Of a stretch of DNA of 64,000 bases, positions 1 through 8,163 are shown piece by piece. The DNA is from Alkalicoccobacillus porphyridii. Its GTDB lineage: Bacteria; Bacillota; Bacilli; Bacillales; Bacillaceae_D. Within the stretch, counting starts at the first letter, position 1, and every line of letters begins with the position of its first letter. Under the pieces are notes generated by a model, which worked only from the letters and a program-made list of their open reading frames with translations, was not told where the DNA came from and did no database searches. Position numbers and translations under genes: made by a program. The stretch spans positions 434,001-498,000 of the forward strand of contig NZ_VLXZ01000001.1 in the NCBI RefSeq assembly GCF_007293315.1, read 5' to 3'.

Positions 1-575
1 GTTCTTGCAGCATGAATATATTCTTGAGCGGATTCTTGCATGACTTTTGCTCGAATAATACGTGTTATATGCATCCATAAAAAAGTCGACATAATCAATG
101 AGAAACTAAACACATCGTATGATGAAACAATAGTTACCGCTACAATGATGATCATTAGTGAAGGTAATGATTGGAAGAAATCCAGAATTCTCATTAGAAT
201 ATTGTCAGTCCAGTTACCGAAATATCCTGCAATTAAACCAACTAATACTCCCACGGTACCACTAAGTAACGTTACAAAAACTCCAACCTGTAGAGAGTTT
301 GCCGTACCTATTATTAATTGACCAAAAACATCTCTACCACCATAATCGGTTCCTAACCAATATTCAGCTGATGGAGGCTCGTACATTGCAAACAGATCAA
401 CTCTAACTATTTCTGCTTGATCTAGAATTGCTGAAGTAATATATACAGCTGATGCTAGTATGACAACAAGTAAAAATGATATAAACGCTATTTTATCGCG
501 GACAAGTTCCCGCCAAATTATACTAATGCCAGAAGGAGATTTTTCTTCCACTGCAATATCTTTTGCCACAACCAT
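1..575 (-). CDS. Peptide ABC transporter permease, DppC/OppC type (3' end cut by window)
   Basis: Inner permease subunit of an oligopeptide/dipeptide ABC importer. The reading frame is open from an ATG at 575 to the window edge, giving about 191 N-terminal residues. One hydrophobic segment lies near residues 30-50, and the family-typical WLGTDYGGRDVFGQ stretch follows near residue 75, then further membrane segments. This WLGTDxxGRDxxS/G-like block is characteristic of DppC/OppC. The gene is the last visible member of a minus-strand operon and starts 25 bases after the DppB-type gene. The substrate-binding protein, not seen here, may lie further downstream. Substrate is not determinable from the sequence. 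Confidence 0.9.
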   Translation of the reverse strand, partial: MVVAKDIAVEEKSPSGISIIWRELVRDKIAFISFLLVVILASAVYITSAILDQAEIVRVDLFAMYEPPSAEYWLGTDYGGRDVFGQLIIGTANSLQVGVFVTLLSGTVGVLVGLIAGYFGNWTDNILMRILDFFQSLPSLMIIIVAVTIVSSYDVFSFSLIMSTFLWMHITRIIRAKVMQESAQEYIHAAR

Positions 576-600
576 TCACCCCTGCTCTTTTGTGAGTTTG

Positions 601-1566
601 TTATTTAATTCGTATTCTCGGGTCAACTATGCTCATAATAATGTCTGACAACAACCCGCCTAAGATATAGGCTAATCCAAATATTAGAACCAGGGCTGTT
701 ACCACACTAAAATCTCTCGATGTAATAGATTGAACAAAGAGCTGTCCCATTCCAGGATACGAATAAATAGCCTCAACAAAGACTGAGCCGGAGATGATCA
801 GAGTAATTTCATATCCAAAAATCGCTGCAATTGGCATTAATGAATTTCGAAATACATGATTATTATAAAGTCTCTTATCAGATACACCTTTTGACCTGGC
901 CAAACGAACAAAGTCTTTTTGCTTTGTATCAATTATCTCACTACGTAGATACTGAACCGTACTTGTAACACCAATAAGTGCAATCGAGAATGAAGGCAAG
1001 ATTAAATGATTAATTTTGCTAACAAAATAATCCCAGGTCCCTGGCACTAATCCCGGAGATACACTTCCTCCAGTAGGGAACCACCTCAACATAAATCCAA
1101 ATACTAGTAACATAATTAAAGCAAAAATGAAAATAGGTGTAGCGAATCCAACATAGGTATAACCTGTTATGATACGATCTCGAATTGTATCGTGGTACTT
1201 TCCACTAAAAATTCCTAAAGGAATACCCATAAGGTAGATTAGAATTGTTGAGAATAAAGACAACCATATTGTGTTCCACATCCGAGCTTCTATTAAATCG
1301 GCTACTGGCACTCTTTGTGAGAACGAGCGACCAAAATCGCCATGCAAAGCGTTCCAAATCCAGTCCTTATATTGAACATACCATGGGTTATCAATGCCCA
1401 TTCTTTCTCTAATTTCTTGAATTGCTTCAGGTGAAAGATCGGGATCACCAATCAATCCTGTCAATGCATCTCCAGGCATAGCTTGAGCCATTAAAAACAC
1501 TAGAATTGAAAGCATAAAAACCTGAGGCACTGCAACGAACAATCTTCTCACAATAAATTTCCACAT
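601..1566 (-). CDS. Peptide ABC transporter permease, DppB/OppB type
   Basis: Membrane permease partner of the DppC-type protein. About 321 residues with roughly six hydrophobic segments, an N-terminal KFIVRRLFVAVPQ start typical of the family, and the cytoplasmic coupling loop LARSKGVSDKRLYNNH near residue 225, which in this family contacts the ATPase. I chose ATG 1566 because GGAAAGG lies 9 bases upstream. A TTG at 1575 in the same frame would overlap the previous stop and lacks that spacing. The start sits 2 bases from the end of the upstream ATPase gene, so the two are translationally coupled. Substrate unknown, probably peptides. Confidence 0.92.
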   Translation of the reverse strand: MWKFIVRRLFVAVPQVFMLSILVFLMAQAMPGDALTGLIGDPDLSPEAIQEIRERMGIDNPWYVQYKDWIWNALHGDFGRSFSQRVPVADLIEARMWNTIWLSLFSTILIYLMGIPLGIFSGKYHDTIRDRIITGYTYVGFATPIFIFALIMLLVFGFMLRWFPTGGSVSPGLVPGTWDYFVSKINHLILPSFSIALIGVTSTVQYLRSEIIDTKQKDFVRLARSKGVSDKRLYNNHVFRNSLMPIAAIFGYEITLIISGSVFVEAIYSYPGMGQLFVQSITSRDFSVVTALVLIFGLAYILGGLLSDIIMSIVDPRIRIK

Positions 1567-1567
1567 A

Positions 1568-2503
1568 TCAGTCAACCTTTCCAGGCATCGCAGCTAAATG
1601 TGTATCTGAGATTCGCCGCAAATCAAAAACCTGTCCTTCATCATCAAAATAGTCATTATATGATTGAGCGTACTGCTCAGAGACTTCTTTTCGAAAGGCA
1701 TCTCGATTTTCTCTGTTCTCCGGATCAATATCAGGAATCGCTGAGAGTAGTCTCTTCGTATAGATGTGTTGAGGATTATTAAAGATATCATCACTTGTGC
1801 CCTCTTCTACAAATCTACCTTTATACATAATACCTATTCGATCACAAATATGACGAATAATCCCTAAGTCATGACTAATGAATAGATAGGTTAGATTTAA
1901 TTCTTGCTGAATATCTTGTAGAAAGTTAAGTACCTGGGCTTGCACTGAAACATCTAAAGCTGAGACGGGCTCATCAGCAATGATTAGCTTTGGTTTAAGA
2001 GCAATGGCTCGAGCAATCCCAATCCGTTGCCTTTGCCCACCAGAAAATTCATGTGGATATTTATATATGCTCTCTGGATTCAAGCCTACCTTATCTAATA
2101 AATCTTTAACCGCTGCTTTCTCTTGATCTCGAGTGAGCTTTTCAAAATTCCGTAACGGTTCAGAGATTATATCTATTACTCTTTTTTTCGGATTTAATGA
2201 TGAATAAGGGTCCTGAAAGATCATCTGAATATCCTTTCGAAAATCAAATCCACCCTTTAATCCCTTGGAAATATCCTTTCCATCAAAAAGTACCTGTCCA
2301 GACGTAATTTGATTTAATCCAATAACTGCTCGTCCAGAGGTTGTTTTCCCAGAGCCCGATTCACCAACCAGTCCGTAGGTTTGGCCAGGTTCTAAGTTAA
2401 AGGAAACACCATTTACAGCTTTCACATGACCGACTGTCCGTTTTAAAATACCTGCTTTAATTGGAAAATGTACATTTAAATCCTTAACTTCCAGTAACGC
2501 CAT
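1568..2503 (-). CDS. Oligopeptide ABC transporter ATPase, OppF/DppF type
   Basis: Nucleotide-binding subunit of the peptide importer. From the chosen ATG at 2503 the protein has 311 residues: Walker A GESGSGKT at about 47-54, signature SGGQRQ at about 153-158, Walker B LIIADEP at about 173-179 and the switch histidine near 211. The C-terminal extension ending near residue 311 is usual for OppF/DppF. The start is decided by GAGGAGG 9 bases upstream; a longer frame reaching 2539 has no ribosome binding site. The coding region overlaps the end of the upstream ATPase by 20 bases, which points to one transcript. Confidence 0.92.
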   Translation of the reverse strand: MALLEVKDLNVHFPIKAGILKRTVGHVKAVNGVSFNLEPGQTYGLVGESGSGKTTSGRAVIGLNQITSGQVLFDGKDISKGLKGGFDFRKDIQMIFQDPYSSLNPKKRVIDIISEPLRNFEKLTRDQEKAAVKDLLDKVGLNPESIYKYPHEFSGGQRQRIGIARAIALKPKLIIADEPVSALDVSVQAQVLNFLQDIQQELNLTYLFISHDLGIIRHICDRIGIMYKGRFVEEGTSDDIFNNPQHIYTKRLLSAIPDIDPENRENRDAFRKEVSEQYAQSYNDYFDDEGQVFDLRRISDTHLAAMPGKVD

Positions 2504-3509
2504 TGCCAACTGCCTCCTCAACCTGATCAGGGAATTCAAAATGCTTGTAACACGTACACCTCACAAAGTGTCCAGGTGAGATTTCATTCAACTCTGGATG
2601 CTCTTCATGAGCTGATTCTGATATCCAAGGGATTCTCGGAGCAAAGCGACAACCTGTCCGCGGAAGCTTTTGTAAGGAAGGCACCATCCCTTGAATGACA
2701 TGTAATTTAGATTTAGCTTCATGTCCGTGAGGTACTGAGTTTAACAATGAACGAGTATAAGGGTGTTTGGGATTTTTAAACAATTCTTTCACTGGCGCAA
2801 TTTCAACAATTTGGCCCGCATACATAACAGCTACCCTATCTGCCATTTCCGCCACGACACCAAGATCATGCGTAATTAAGATAACTCCACTATTGGTCTC
2901 ATTTTTCAGTCTTTTTATTAAAGAAAGAATTTGTGCTTGGATTGTTACATCTAGCGCTGTAGTAGGTTCGTCTGCGATAAGAAATTCCGGATCGCACGCA
3001 ATAGCTATGGCAATGACAATACGCTGTCTCATCCCACCAGATAACTCATGTGGATATTGATTGTAAACATATTCCGGACGAGGTATGCCTACTTGATTAA
3101 TAAGATCAAGAACTTTATCTTTTCTCTCTTTTTTCCCAAGTCTAGTATGCAAATAGAGCATCTCACTAATTTGCTCTCCAACAATTTTTAATGGATTTAA
3201 TGCGGTTAAAGGATCCTGAAAAATCATTCCAATTTCTTCGCCGCGCAATTTGTTCATCTTTTTCTCTGAAAGAGCCGCAATATTTTGATCTTTAAAATTA
3301 ATCTCGCCTTCGATCTTTGAATTTAACTTGTCATGAAGACCCATAATTGAAAAGGCCAATGCACTTTTCCCAGAACCTGATTCTCCTACAATACCGAGAA
3401 TCTCATTTTTATTTACACTTAATGAGACATTGTCAACCGCAGCGTAGAATTGATCATTAATACGAAAAGAGGTTGATAGATTCTTTATATTTAGTAACCC
3501 TTTATCCAA
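2484..3509 (-). CDS. Oligopeptide ABC transporter ATPase, OppD/DppD type
   Basis: Second nucleotide-binding subunit. Walker A GESGSGKSA at about residues 42-50, signature LSGGMRQR, Walker B FLIADEPTTALD and the C-terminal oligopeptide-transporter region beginning GCRFAPR. In many OppD/DppD proteins that tail carries four cysteines; here the position after APR is isoleucine and the third cysteine is also not evident, so an iron-sulfur site looks unlikely. The start is probably TTG 3509, five bases after GGGGTGG; an upstream TTG at 3548 lacks a ribosome binding site. It follows the Lrp-type gene by 44 bases in the same operon. Confidence 0.9.
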   Translation of the reverse strand: MDKGLLNIKNLSTSFRINDQFYAAVDNVSLSVNKNEILGIVGESGSGKSALAFSIMGLHDKLNSKIEGEINFKDQNIAALSEKKMNKLRGEEIGMIFQDPLTALNPLKIVGEQISEMLYLHTRLGKKERKDKVLDLINQVGIPRPEYVYNQYPHELSGGMRQRIVIAIAIACDPEFLIADEPTTALDVTIQAQILSLIKRLKNETNSGVILITHDLGVVAEMADRVAVMYAGQIVEIAPVKELFKNPKHPYTRSLLNSVPHGHEAKSKLHVIQGMVPSLQKLPRTGCRFAPRIPWISESAHEEHPELNEISPGHFVRCTCYKHFEFPDQVEEAVGNGVTGS

Positions 3510-3553
3510 GTAATCCACCCCGATATTTATAAATGTGGTTATTTTCAAAAAAT

Positions 3554-4015
3554 TTAAGATTCAGTTTGAGCCATATAAGAAAATGTATCCTTATACTGTT
3601 TCAACTCTATGCTGACATCAGCTGATACAATCCCGTCCAGCTTTGCTAATTCTTTGTTAACAAAATGAACAAGATCTTCATTACTACTAAAATAGGCTTG
3701 TAATATTAAGTCATGCCTTCCCGAAAATGCTGCTACAAATCGTACTTCAGGATATTGATTTAAGTGCCTGGCTACGGCCTCTTGCTGACCAAGCTTTGTT
3801 GTGATGCCAATAATAGCTTGGACGTTCAGCCCAATGGCATTAGGATCAATGTGGATAATAAATTCAAATACACCATCCTGCAGCATTCGATTAATTCTCG
3901 TTCGAATTGTACCTTCGCTTACTTCAATTTGCTTTGCAATTTCCGTATACGGTTTTTTACCATTCTCCTGAAGTAATTTTAAGATGGCAAAATCAACAAC
4001 ATCCAGCTTCACCAT
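3554..4015 (-). CDS. Lrp/AsnC family transcriptional regulator
   Basis: DNA-binding regulator of 153 residues. An N-terminal winged helix-turn-helix of AsnC type (KPYTEIAKQIEVSEGTIRTR) is followed by the RAM/Lrp effector domain (GLNVQAIIGI, then a glycine-rich strand SGRHDLIL). Start ATG 4015 is preceded by GAAGAGG at 7 bases. It is the first gene of the transcript that continues into the peptide importer, so it probably controls import of peptides or amino acids and its own synthesis. A strong SigA-type promoter and TTCGTAA-type motifs lie upstream and fit autoregulation; this last point is inference. Confidence 0.9.
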   Translation of the reverse strand: MVKLDVVDFAILKLLQENGKKPYTEIAKQIEVSEGTIRTRINRMLQDGVFEFIIHIDPNAIGLNVQAIIGITTKLGQQEAVARHLNQYPEVRFVAAFSGRHDLILQAYFSSNEDLVHFVNKELAKLDGIVSADVSIELKQYKDTFSYMAQTES

Positions 4016-4103
4016 AAACCAACCTCTTCGCACTCATATATTTAGTAAAAAAAACATTCTAGGATTACGTTTTAATAGAATTTAGCGAGATTTTTTTGCA
4101 AAT

Positions 4104-4292
4104 TTCGTAAATTTATTATTTTTATTATAAAAGAGACCTCCAAAGAATGCAATATTCAATCTTTTTAAAATAATATTTTTTTTCGGTAGATTATCTCCCA
4201 CTGTTCATCTGACTGATGTAATTCGTAAATTTTTATAGGTATTTATAGGAAAATCAATCAGAATCTTTTAAATTACGAAGAATTATTACGAA
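4104..4292. promoter_or_regulatory. Cluster of TTCGTAA/TTACGAA motifs (candidate Lrp-type operators)
   Basis: The heptamer TTCGTAA occurs at 4104-4110 and 4222-4228, and its complement TTACGAA at 4273-4279 and 4286-4292. The first two continue identically as TTCGTAAATTT. The first copy lies just downstream of the predicted start of the Lrp-opp transcript. Repeated, partly palindromic A/T-rich motifs are typical of Lrp/AsnC autoregulation, but binding is inferred. Confidence 0.45.
4124..4152 (-). promoter_or_regulatory. SigA-type promoter of the Lrp-opp operon
   Basis: On the minus strand the -35 hexamer TTGCAT (4147-4152) and the -10 hexamer TATAAT (4124-4129) are separated by exactly 17 bases. 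Transcription would start near 4117, about 100 bases before the regulator ATG. Confidence 0.7.
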
Positions 4293-4512
4293 ATTTACAC
4301 TTCCTCATTTAACCTACTCAGCGAGAAAAGCTATATTACAAAAGAATTTATTTGTAAAGGCAATTTTAGTAAAGCTCTCTCACCTCTGATCACCAAAATA
4401 CACGTTTTTTCGACTAGTTTCTTCATTATAATGGATTCGCGTTTTTGAAGAGATTTTGAACTACTAATATTCTGGCTAATTTAGAGATTTTTATCTCGAT
4501 ATTTAGAAAGAC

Positions 4513-4601
4513 TATAATACTAGTTATATAGAACTGTTTTATAGAAAAAATCGAAATTTGTCATATAAACTCTTAACTTTTTACCCATTTACACCGATAA
4601 T
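4513..4601 (+). promoter_or_regulatory. Two candidate promoters of the glucosaminidase gene
   Basis: A perfect TATAAT at 4513-4518 has a weak TTTATC 17 bases upstream. A second set, TTAACT (4573-4578) and GATAAT (4596-4601), has a 17-base spacer and would give a leader of about 45 bases. Either or both may be used. Confidence 0.45.
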
Positions 4602-4606
4602 AAGCT

Positions 4607-4632
4607 TAGGAAACTGGTTATTTGGTTTCCTA
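4607..4632 (+). promoter_or_regulatory. Hairpin in the 5' leader of the glucosaminidase gene
   Basis: TAGGAAAC (4607-4614) and GTTTCCTA (4625-4632) form a perfect 8-bp stem with a 10-base loop. It would sit at the 5' end of a transcript from the second promoter. It could stabilise the mRNA or be a protein-binding palindrome; no run of T follows, so it is not a terminator. Confidence 0.45.
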
Positions 4633-4652
4633 TACTAATTTCCTATGAAGAG

Positions 4653-7544
4653 GTGAGATTCATTAAGATTTCTCATGTAGTTGCAGGTACTTCACCCATT
4701 GCTTTAGCTGTTATGATGTCTTCAGTACCTTTTCAATCTGCCTTAGCTAGTTCAAATTACAAGGTTATTCACTATGATCTAGATTTTAATCAAGTCGTCG
4801 AGAAGCAAGTGAAAGCAAACGCCCAAACAGATAAAAGCTACAATGTTTATATCCATTCAGATGGAGTCAATTTAGATTCAGGCGGTAAGACTGGAACATC
4901 TAAGGGAGCTTGGAATGTACGTGGTGGTGCCGGTAGTGAATCGTGGAAGGTTGGACAAACTTCCAATGGTCAAAAGCTGACTATTCTTGGTAGCAAACAA
5001 GCACAGGACGGTTCAACTTGGTATCAAATTCGCTATGACCGCTCCTGGAAAAATGCTAGCCCAGAGGATGTAGCACATTATCTAAATCCAAATAACTTTA
5101 AGCCTGGAACAAGCAGCTATTATCAATTTCTTAATTTAAGTGAAACAGCCAACTTAAGCGCCCAGGCTGTTAACAATCAATTGTTAAATGGCAAGGGTTC
5201 TTTATCTGGAACAGGTCAAGCATTTATTAATGCCGCAAAGACCCATGGAGTAAATGAGATCTATCTGATCTCGCACGCATTACTCGAAACTGGAAATGGA
5301 ACGTCTAAACTTGCACAAGGAATTAATTACAACGGTAAGACCGTTTATAATATGTACGGGATTGGAGCTTTTGATGGAAATGCAGAGCAAGCTGGAGCTG
5401 CCTACGCCTTTCATCAAGGCTGGTTTACGAAGGAAGCTGCGATTATCGGTGGAGCACAATTTGTCGGAAATAACTACATAGCAAAAGGACAAAACACGCT
5501 CTATAAAATGCGATGGAATCCCGACGCTCCAGCTACTCATCAGTATGCAACAGATATTGGTTGGGCTGAAAAACAAACCTCTCGAATGGCGAGCATGTAT
5601 AGCTTAGTTGATGACTACACGCTCCATTATGAGATTCCTCAATATAAGAACCAACCAGGCACTACACCAGACTTCTCTAATATCGATGAAGGGCAAAAAA
5701 AGGATAGCACTCCAGGTGTAACAACCGCTAACTTAAATGTGCGCTCAGCACCAAGCACTAGTGCAAATCGCCTCACCCTGCTTGCTAATGGCACCAAGCT
5801 GACCATTATAAGTAAACAGGATGGCTGGTATCAGATTAGTGCAAATGGTGTAGATGGCTGGGTTTCTGCTGAGTTTGTTAAAGTAACTGCTACATCTGGA
5901 AATCCTCCTGCAAACAATGACGATAAAATTGAGAGTGGCAACGGATCACATGAAGTTATAGGCACCGGTACCACAACCGCACGCCTAAATCTCCGTTCCT
6001 CTAATAAGATTGAAGCGAATAACATTGTCACAACCTTAAACAATAATCAAAAGGTCGATATATTAGAGAAAAACGGTAGCTGGCTTAAAATAAGTGCGGC
6101 TGGTAAGGTCGGATGGGTTTCTGCTCAATATATAAAAACAGACAGCTCGAGCACCACACCAGCTCCTCCGGCTCAAAACGTTGATAAGGTCACTGGAACT
6201 GGTACTACGACCGCTCGTCTCAATTTGCGCTCCTCTAATAAGGTTGAAGCGAATAATATCTTGACTACTTTGAATAACAATCAAAAGCTTGAGATTCTTG
6301 AGAAAAATGGTAGCTGGTTACGTGTGAAAGCCGCGGGACAAACTGGTTGGGTTTCCGCTCAATATGTGAAAATGGACGGATCGAACACCACCACACCGAC
6401 GCCTCCAACTCAGAATGTTGATAAGGTGACAGGTACGGGAACTACTACTGCTCGCTTGAATTTACGCTCTTCCAATAAGGTTGAAGCGAATAACATTATT
6501 ACTACTTTAAACAACAACCAAAAGCTTGAGATTCTTGAGAAAAGTGGTAGCTGGTTGCGTGTGAAAGCAGCAGGACAAACTGGTTGGGTTTCCGCTCAGT
6601 ATGTGAAGACGGATGGCTCGAACACCACTCCAGCTCCTCCAACTCAGAATGTTGACAAGGTCACTGGAACTGGTACTACGACCGCTCGTCTTAACTTACG
6701 CTCGTCTAATAAGGTTGAAGCGAATAACATCCTGACCACTCTGAATAACAATCAGAAGCTTGAGATTCTTGAGAAAAGTGGCAGCTGGCTTCGTGTGAAA
6801 GCCGCGGGACAAACCGGTTGGGTTTCTGCTCAATATGTAAAGACGGATGGCTCGAACACCACTCCAGCTCCTCCGGCTCAGAATGTCGGTCAAGGCACTG
6901 GAACTGGTACTACGACCGCTCGTCTCAATTTGCGCTCGTCTAATAAGGTTGAAGCGAATAACATCCTGACCACTCTGAATAACAATCAGAAGCTTGAGAT
7001 TCTTGAGAAAAGTGGTAGCTGGCTTCGCGTGAAAGCCGCGGGGCAAACCGGTTGGGTTTCCGCTCAATATGTGAAGACGGATGGCTCGAACACCACTCCA
7101 GCTCCTCCGACTCAGAATGTGGACAAGGTAACAGGTACGGGAACTACTACTGCTCGCTTGAATTTACGCTCTTCCAATAAGGTTGAGGCGAATAACATTA
7201 TTACGACCTTAACCAACAATCAAAAAGTAGAAATTCTTGAGAAAAGCGGCAGCTGGCTTCGTGTGAAAGCTGGTGGGCAAACCGGTTGGGTTTCCGCTCA
7301 GTATGTGAATACCGGCGGCAATCAGGTGTCTACAGCTAAACCTGCTACAAACACATCAAGCACTGGGACCACAACTGATCGTCTCAACCTTCGCTCTTCA
7401 GCAAGTGTTTCAAGCGATAATTTTATCGTTACGCTTGATCGGAATACAAATGTTGAAATTCTTGAGAAGAATGGCCAATGGTTAAAGGTTAAAGCCAATA
7501 ACAGAACAGGCTGGGTCTCTGCTCAGTATGTAAAAACAAATTAA
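4653..7544 (+). CDS. Secreted N-acetylglucosaminidase with eight SH3b repeats
   Basis: Peptidoglycan hydrolase exported to the wall. A signal peptide ends at AxA near residue 32. An extended N-terminal region follows, then a glucosaminidase domain (about 150-310) with the probable catalytic Glu212 in HALLETGNGTS. Eight SH3b wall-binding domains fill residues about 350-963; the middle ones are about 78-residue units joined by TPAPP-type linkers. Overall it resembles LytD-type autolysins. The start is uncertain: GTG 4653 overlaps the only Shine-Dalgarno-like sequence (GAGGTGAG, 4650-4657), and an ATT at 4662 would have normal spacing. Both give an intact signal peptide. It is monocistronic with its own terminator. 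Confidence 0.92.
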   Translation: MRFIKISHVVAGTSPIALAVMMSSVPFQSALASSNYKVIHYDLDFNQVVEKQVKANAQTDKSYNVYIHSDGVNLDSGGKTGTSKGAWNVRGGAGSESWKVGQTSNGQKLTILGSKQAQDGSTWYQIRYDRSWKNASPEDVAHYLNPNNFKPGTSSYYQFLNLSETANLSAQAVNNQLLNGKGSLSGTGQAFINAAKTHGVNEIYLISHALLETGNGTSKLAQGINYNGKTVYNMYGIGAFDGNAEQAGAAYAFHQGWFTKEAAIIGGAQFVGNNYIAKGQNTLYKMRWNPDAPATHQYATDIGWAEKQTSRMASMYSLVDDYTLHYEIPQYKNQPGTTPDFSNIDEGQKKDSTPGVTTANLNVRSAPSTSANRLTLLANGTKLTIISKQDGWYQISANGVDGWVSAEFVKVTATSGNPPANNDDKIESGNGSHEVIGTGTTTARLNLRSSNKIEANNIVTTLNNNQKVDILEKNGSWLKISAAGKVGWVSAQYIKTDSSSTTPAPPAQNVDKVTGTGTTTARLNLRSSNKVEANNILTTLNNNQKLEILEKNGSWLRVKAAGQTGWVSAQYVKMDGSNTTTPTPPTQNVDKVTGTGTTTARLNLRSSNKVEANNIITTLNNNQKLEILEKSGSWLRVKAAGQTGWVSAQYVKTDGSNTTPAPPTQNVDKVTGTGTTTARLNLRSSNKVEANNILTTLNNNQKLEILEKSGSWLRVKAAGQTGWVSAQYVKTDGSNTTPAPPAQNVGQGTGTGTTTARLNLRSSNKVEANNILTTLNNNQKLEILEKSGSWLRVKAAGQTGWVSAQYVKTDGSNTTPAPPTQNVDKVTGTGTTTARLNLRSSNKVEANNIITTLTNNQKVEILEKSGSWLRVKAGGQTGWVSAQYVNTGGNQVSTAKPATNTSSTGTTTDRLNLRSSASVSSDNFIVTLDRNTNVEILEKNGQWLKVKANNRTGWVSAQYVKTN
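6183..7355 (+). repeat. Tandem coding repeats of about 234-237 bp (SH3b units)
   Basis: Units begin at 6183, 6420, 6654, 6888 and 7122, with spacing 237, 234, 234 and 234 bases. The units share long identical nucleotide stretches, not just protein similarity, which indicates recent expansion or gene conversion. More divergent units lie on both sides within the same gene. Copy number is likely to vary between strains. Confidence 0.85.
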
Positions 7545-7565
7545 AACAATTGGTTTTTAAAGAAC

Positions 7566-7612
7566 AAAAACAGGAGAAAAAGACATGTACTTGTCTTTAC
7601 TCCTGTTTTTTT
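7566..7612 (+). terminator. Intrinsic terminator of the glucosaminidase gene
   Basis: AACAGGAG (7569-7576) pairs with CTCCTGTT (7600-7607), with an inner AGACA/TGTCT stem, followed by a run of T. Confidence 0.8.
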
Positions 7613-7882
7613 AAGATTATTGTCTAAAACGTCTTGGTACATTCGTTTAACTTCTTGGGACTCTTTTAAACCAAGATAGAGTTATACTTATATGTAAATT
7701 ACAACGATGTAAAGTGTTTCTTCGGCTGCCGCTCCCGAAAATGGGGGCACGCTTACCGCGGGAAGGTAATGAGCTAACCCGACTTCGTCGATTTATCTCA
7801 TTGAACCTTTTCATCGAGGCAACTGAAAAACGATTTTATTAAGTCTGCGAACGTTCTTCAATTTTTTTAAGTCAGTACGTTA

Positions 7883-8006
7883 GCGGAAGGAGAACCCGTA
7901 GACTCCTGCGGAACAGAACGCGTCTGAAGACATTGAAGTGGCGCCCTTCCACTTCAAGGGCTGAGGCCGTTCTTGCGGGTGCTAGGGTTCTCCTGTAGCG
8001 GCGCCA
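7883..8006 (+). repeat. Structured intergenic repeat A, copy 1
   Basis: About 124 bases with a nested hairpin. Outer arms are GGAGAACCC (7889-7897) and GGGTTCTCC (7985-7993), next arms CAGAACG/CGTTCTTG, and the inner stem is TTGAAGTGG (7933-7941)/CCACTTCAA (7949-7957). A second copy lies inverted at 52847-52972. Confidence 0.8.
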
Positions 8007-8025
8007 TTCAGCACATTCTTACATG

Positions 8026-8065
8026 ACTTTTTCAGTGGCCTCCTGTTCTCCCAGCAGCTGTCGGC
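8026..8065 (+). repeat. Short intergenic repeat B, copy 1
   Basis: TTTTTCAGTGGCCTCCTGTTC followed after a short variable stretch by TGTCGGCC. A matching copy lies in the same orientation at 53066-53107. It follows repeat A at both places. Confidence 0.6.
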
Positions 8066-8109
8066 CCTCCAATTCGTCTGCTTGTTATAAAGACGTATAT
8101 TTTTGTATA

Positions 8110-8154
8110 CAAAAAAAGCTCTGCGTCAAGGATGCCTTCTTTAGCAAAGCTTTT
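8110..8154 (-). terminator. Intrinsic terminator of tagO
   Basis: On the minus strand AAAAGCTTTGC pairs with GCAGAGCTTTT (one G-U pair), with an inner AAGG/CCTT stem, followed by TTTT. Confidence 0.75.
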
Positions 8155-8163
8155 CACTATTTA

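Larger units (their letters stand above)
4034..4652. other. Long AT-rich divergent intergenic region
   Basis: No convincing gene in 619 bases. It holds the promoter and motif cluster of the Lrp-opp operon on the left, and two possible promoters plus a small 5' untranslated hairpin for the glucosaminidase gene on the right. The middle, about 4300-4480, shows nothing I can assign. Confidence 0.7.
7613..8163. other. Gene-free region with structured repeats
   Basis: No believable gene in about 550 bases. At roughly 7728-7860 there is a sequence with GCACGC..CCGCGGG and an ATGAG/CTCAT inverted repeat that resembles, in degenerate form, repeats common in Bacillaceae intergenic DNA. Structured element A follows at 7883-8006, element B at 8026-8065, and the tagO terminator at 8110-8154. 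Confidence 0.7.

Noticed and set aside
40-321. Plus-strand reading frame of 93 residues
   Set aside because: Lies opposite the DppC-type permease gene, whose conserved motifs are clear on the minus strand.
5280-7067. Several frames on both strands inside the glucosaminidase gene
   Set aside because: They are by-products of the repeated SH3b coding sequence and have no ribosome binding sites.
6183-7355. Regular repeats considered as a CRISPR array
   Set aside because: Units of 234 bases without spacers, all in one reading frame; they code for SH3b domains.
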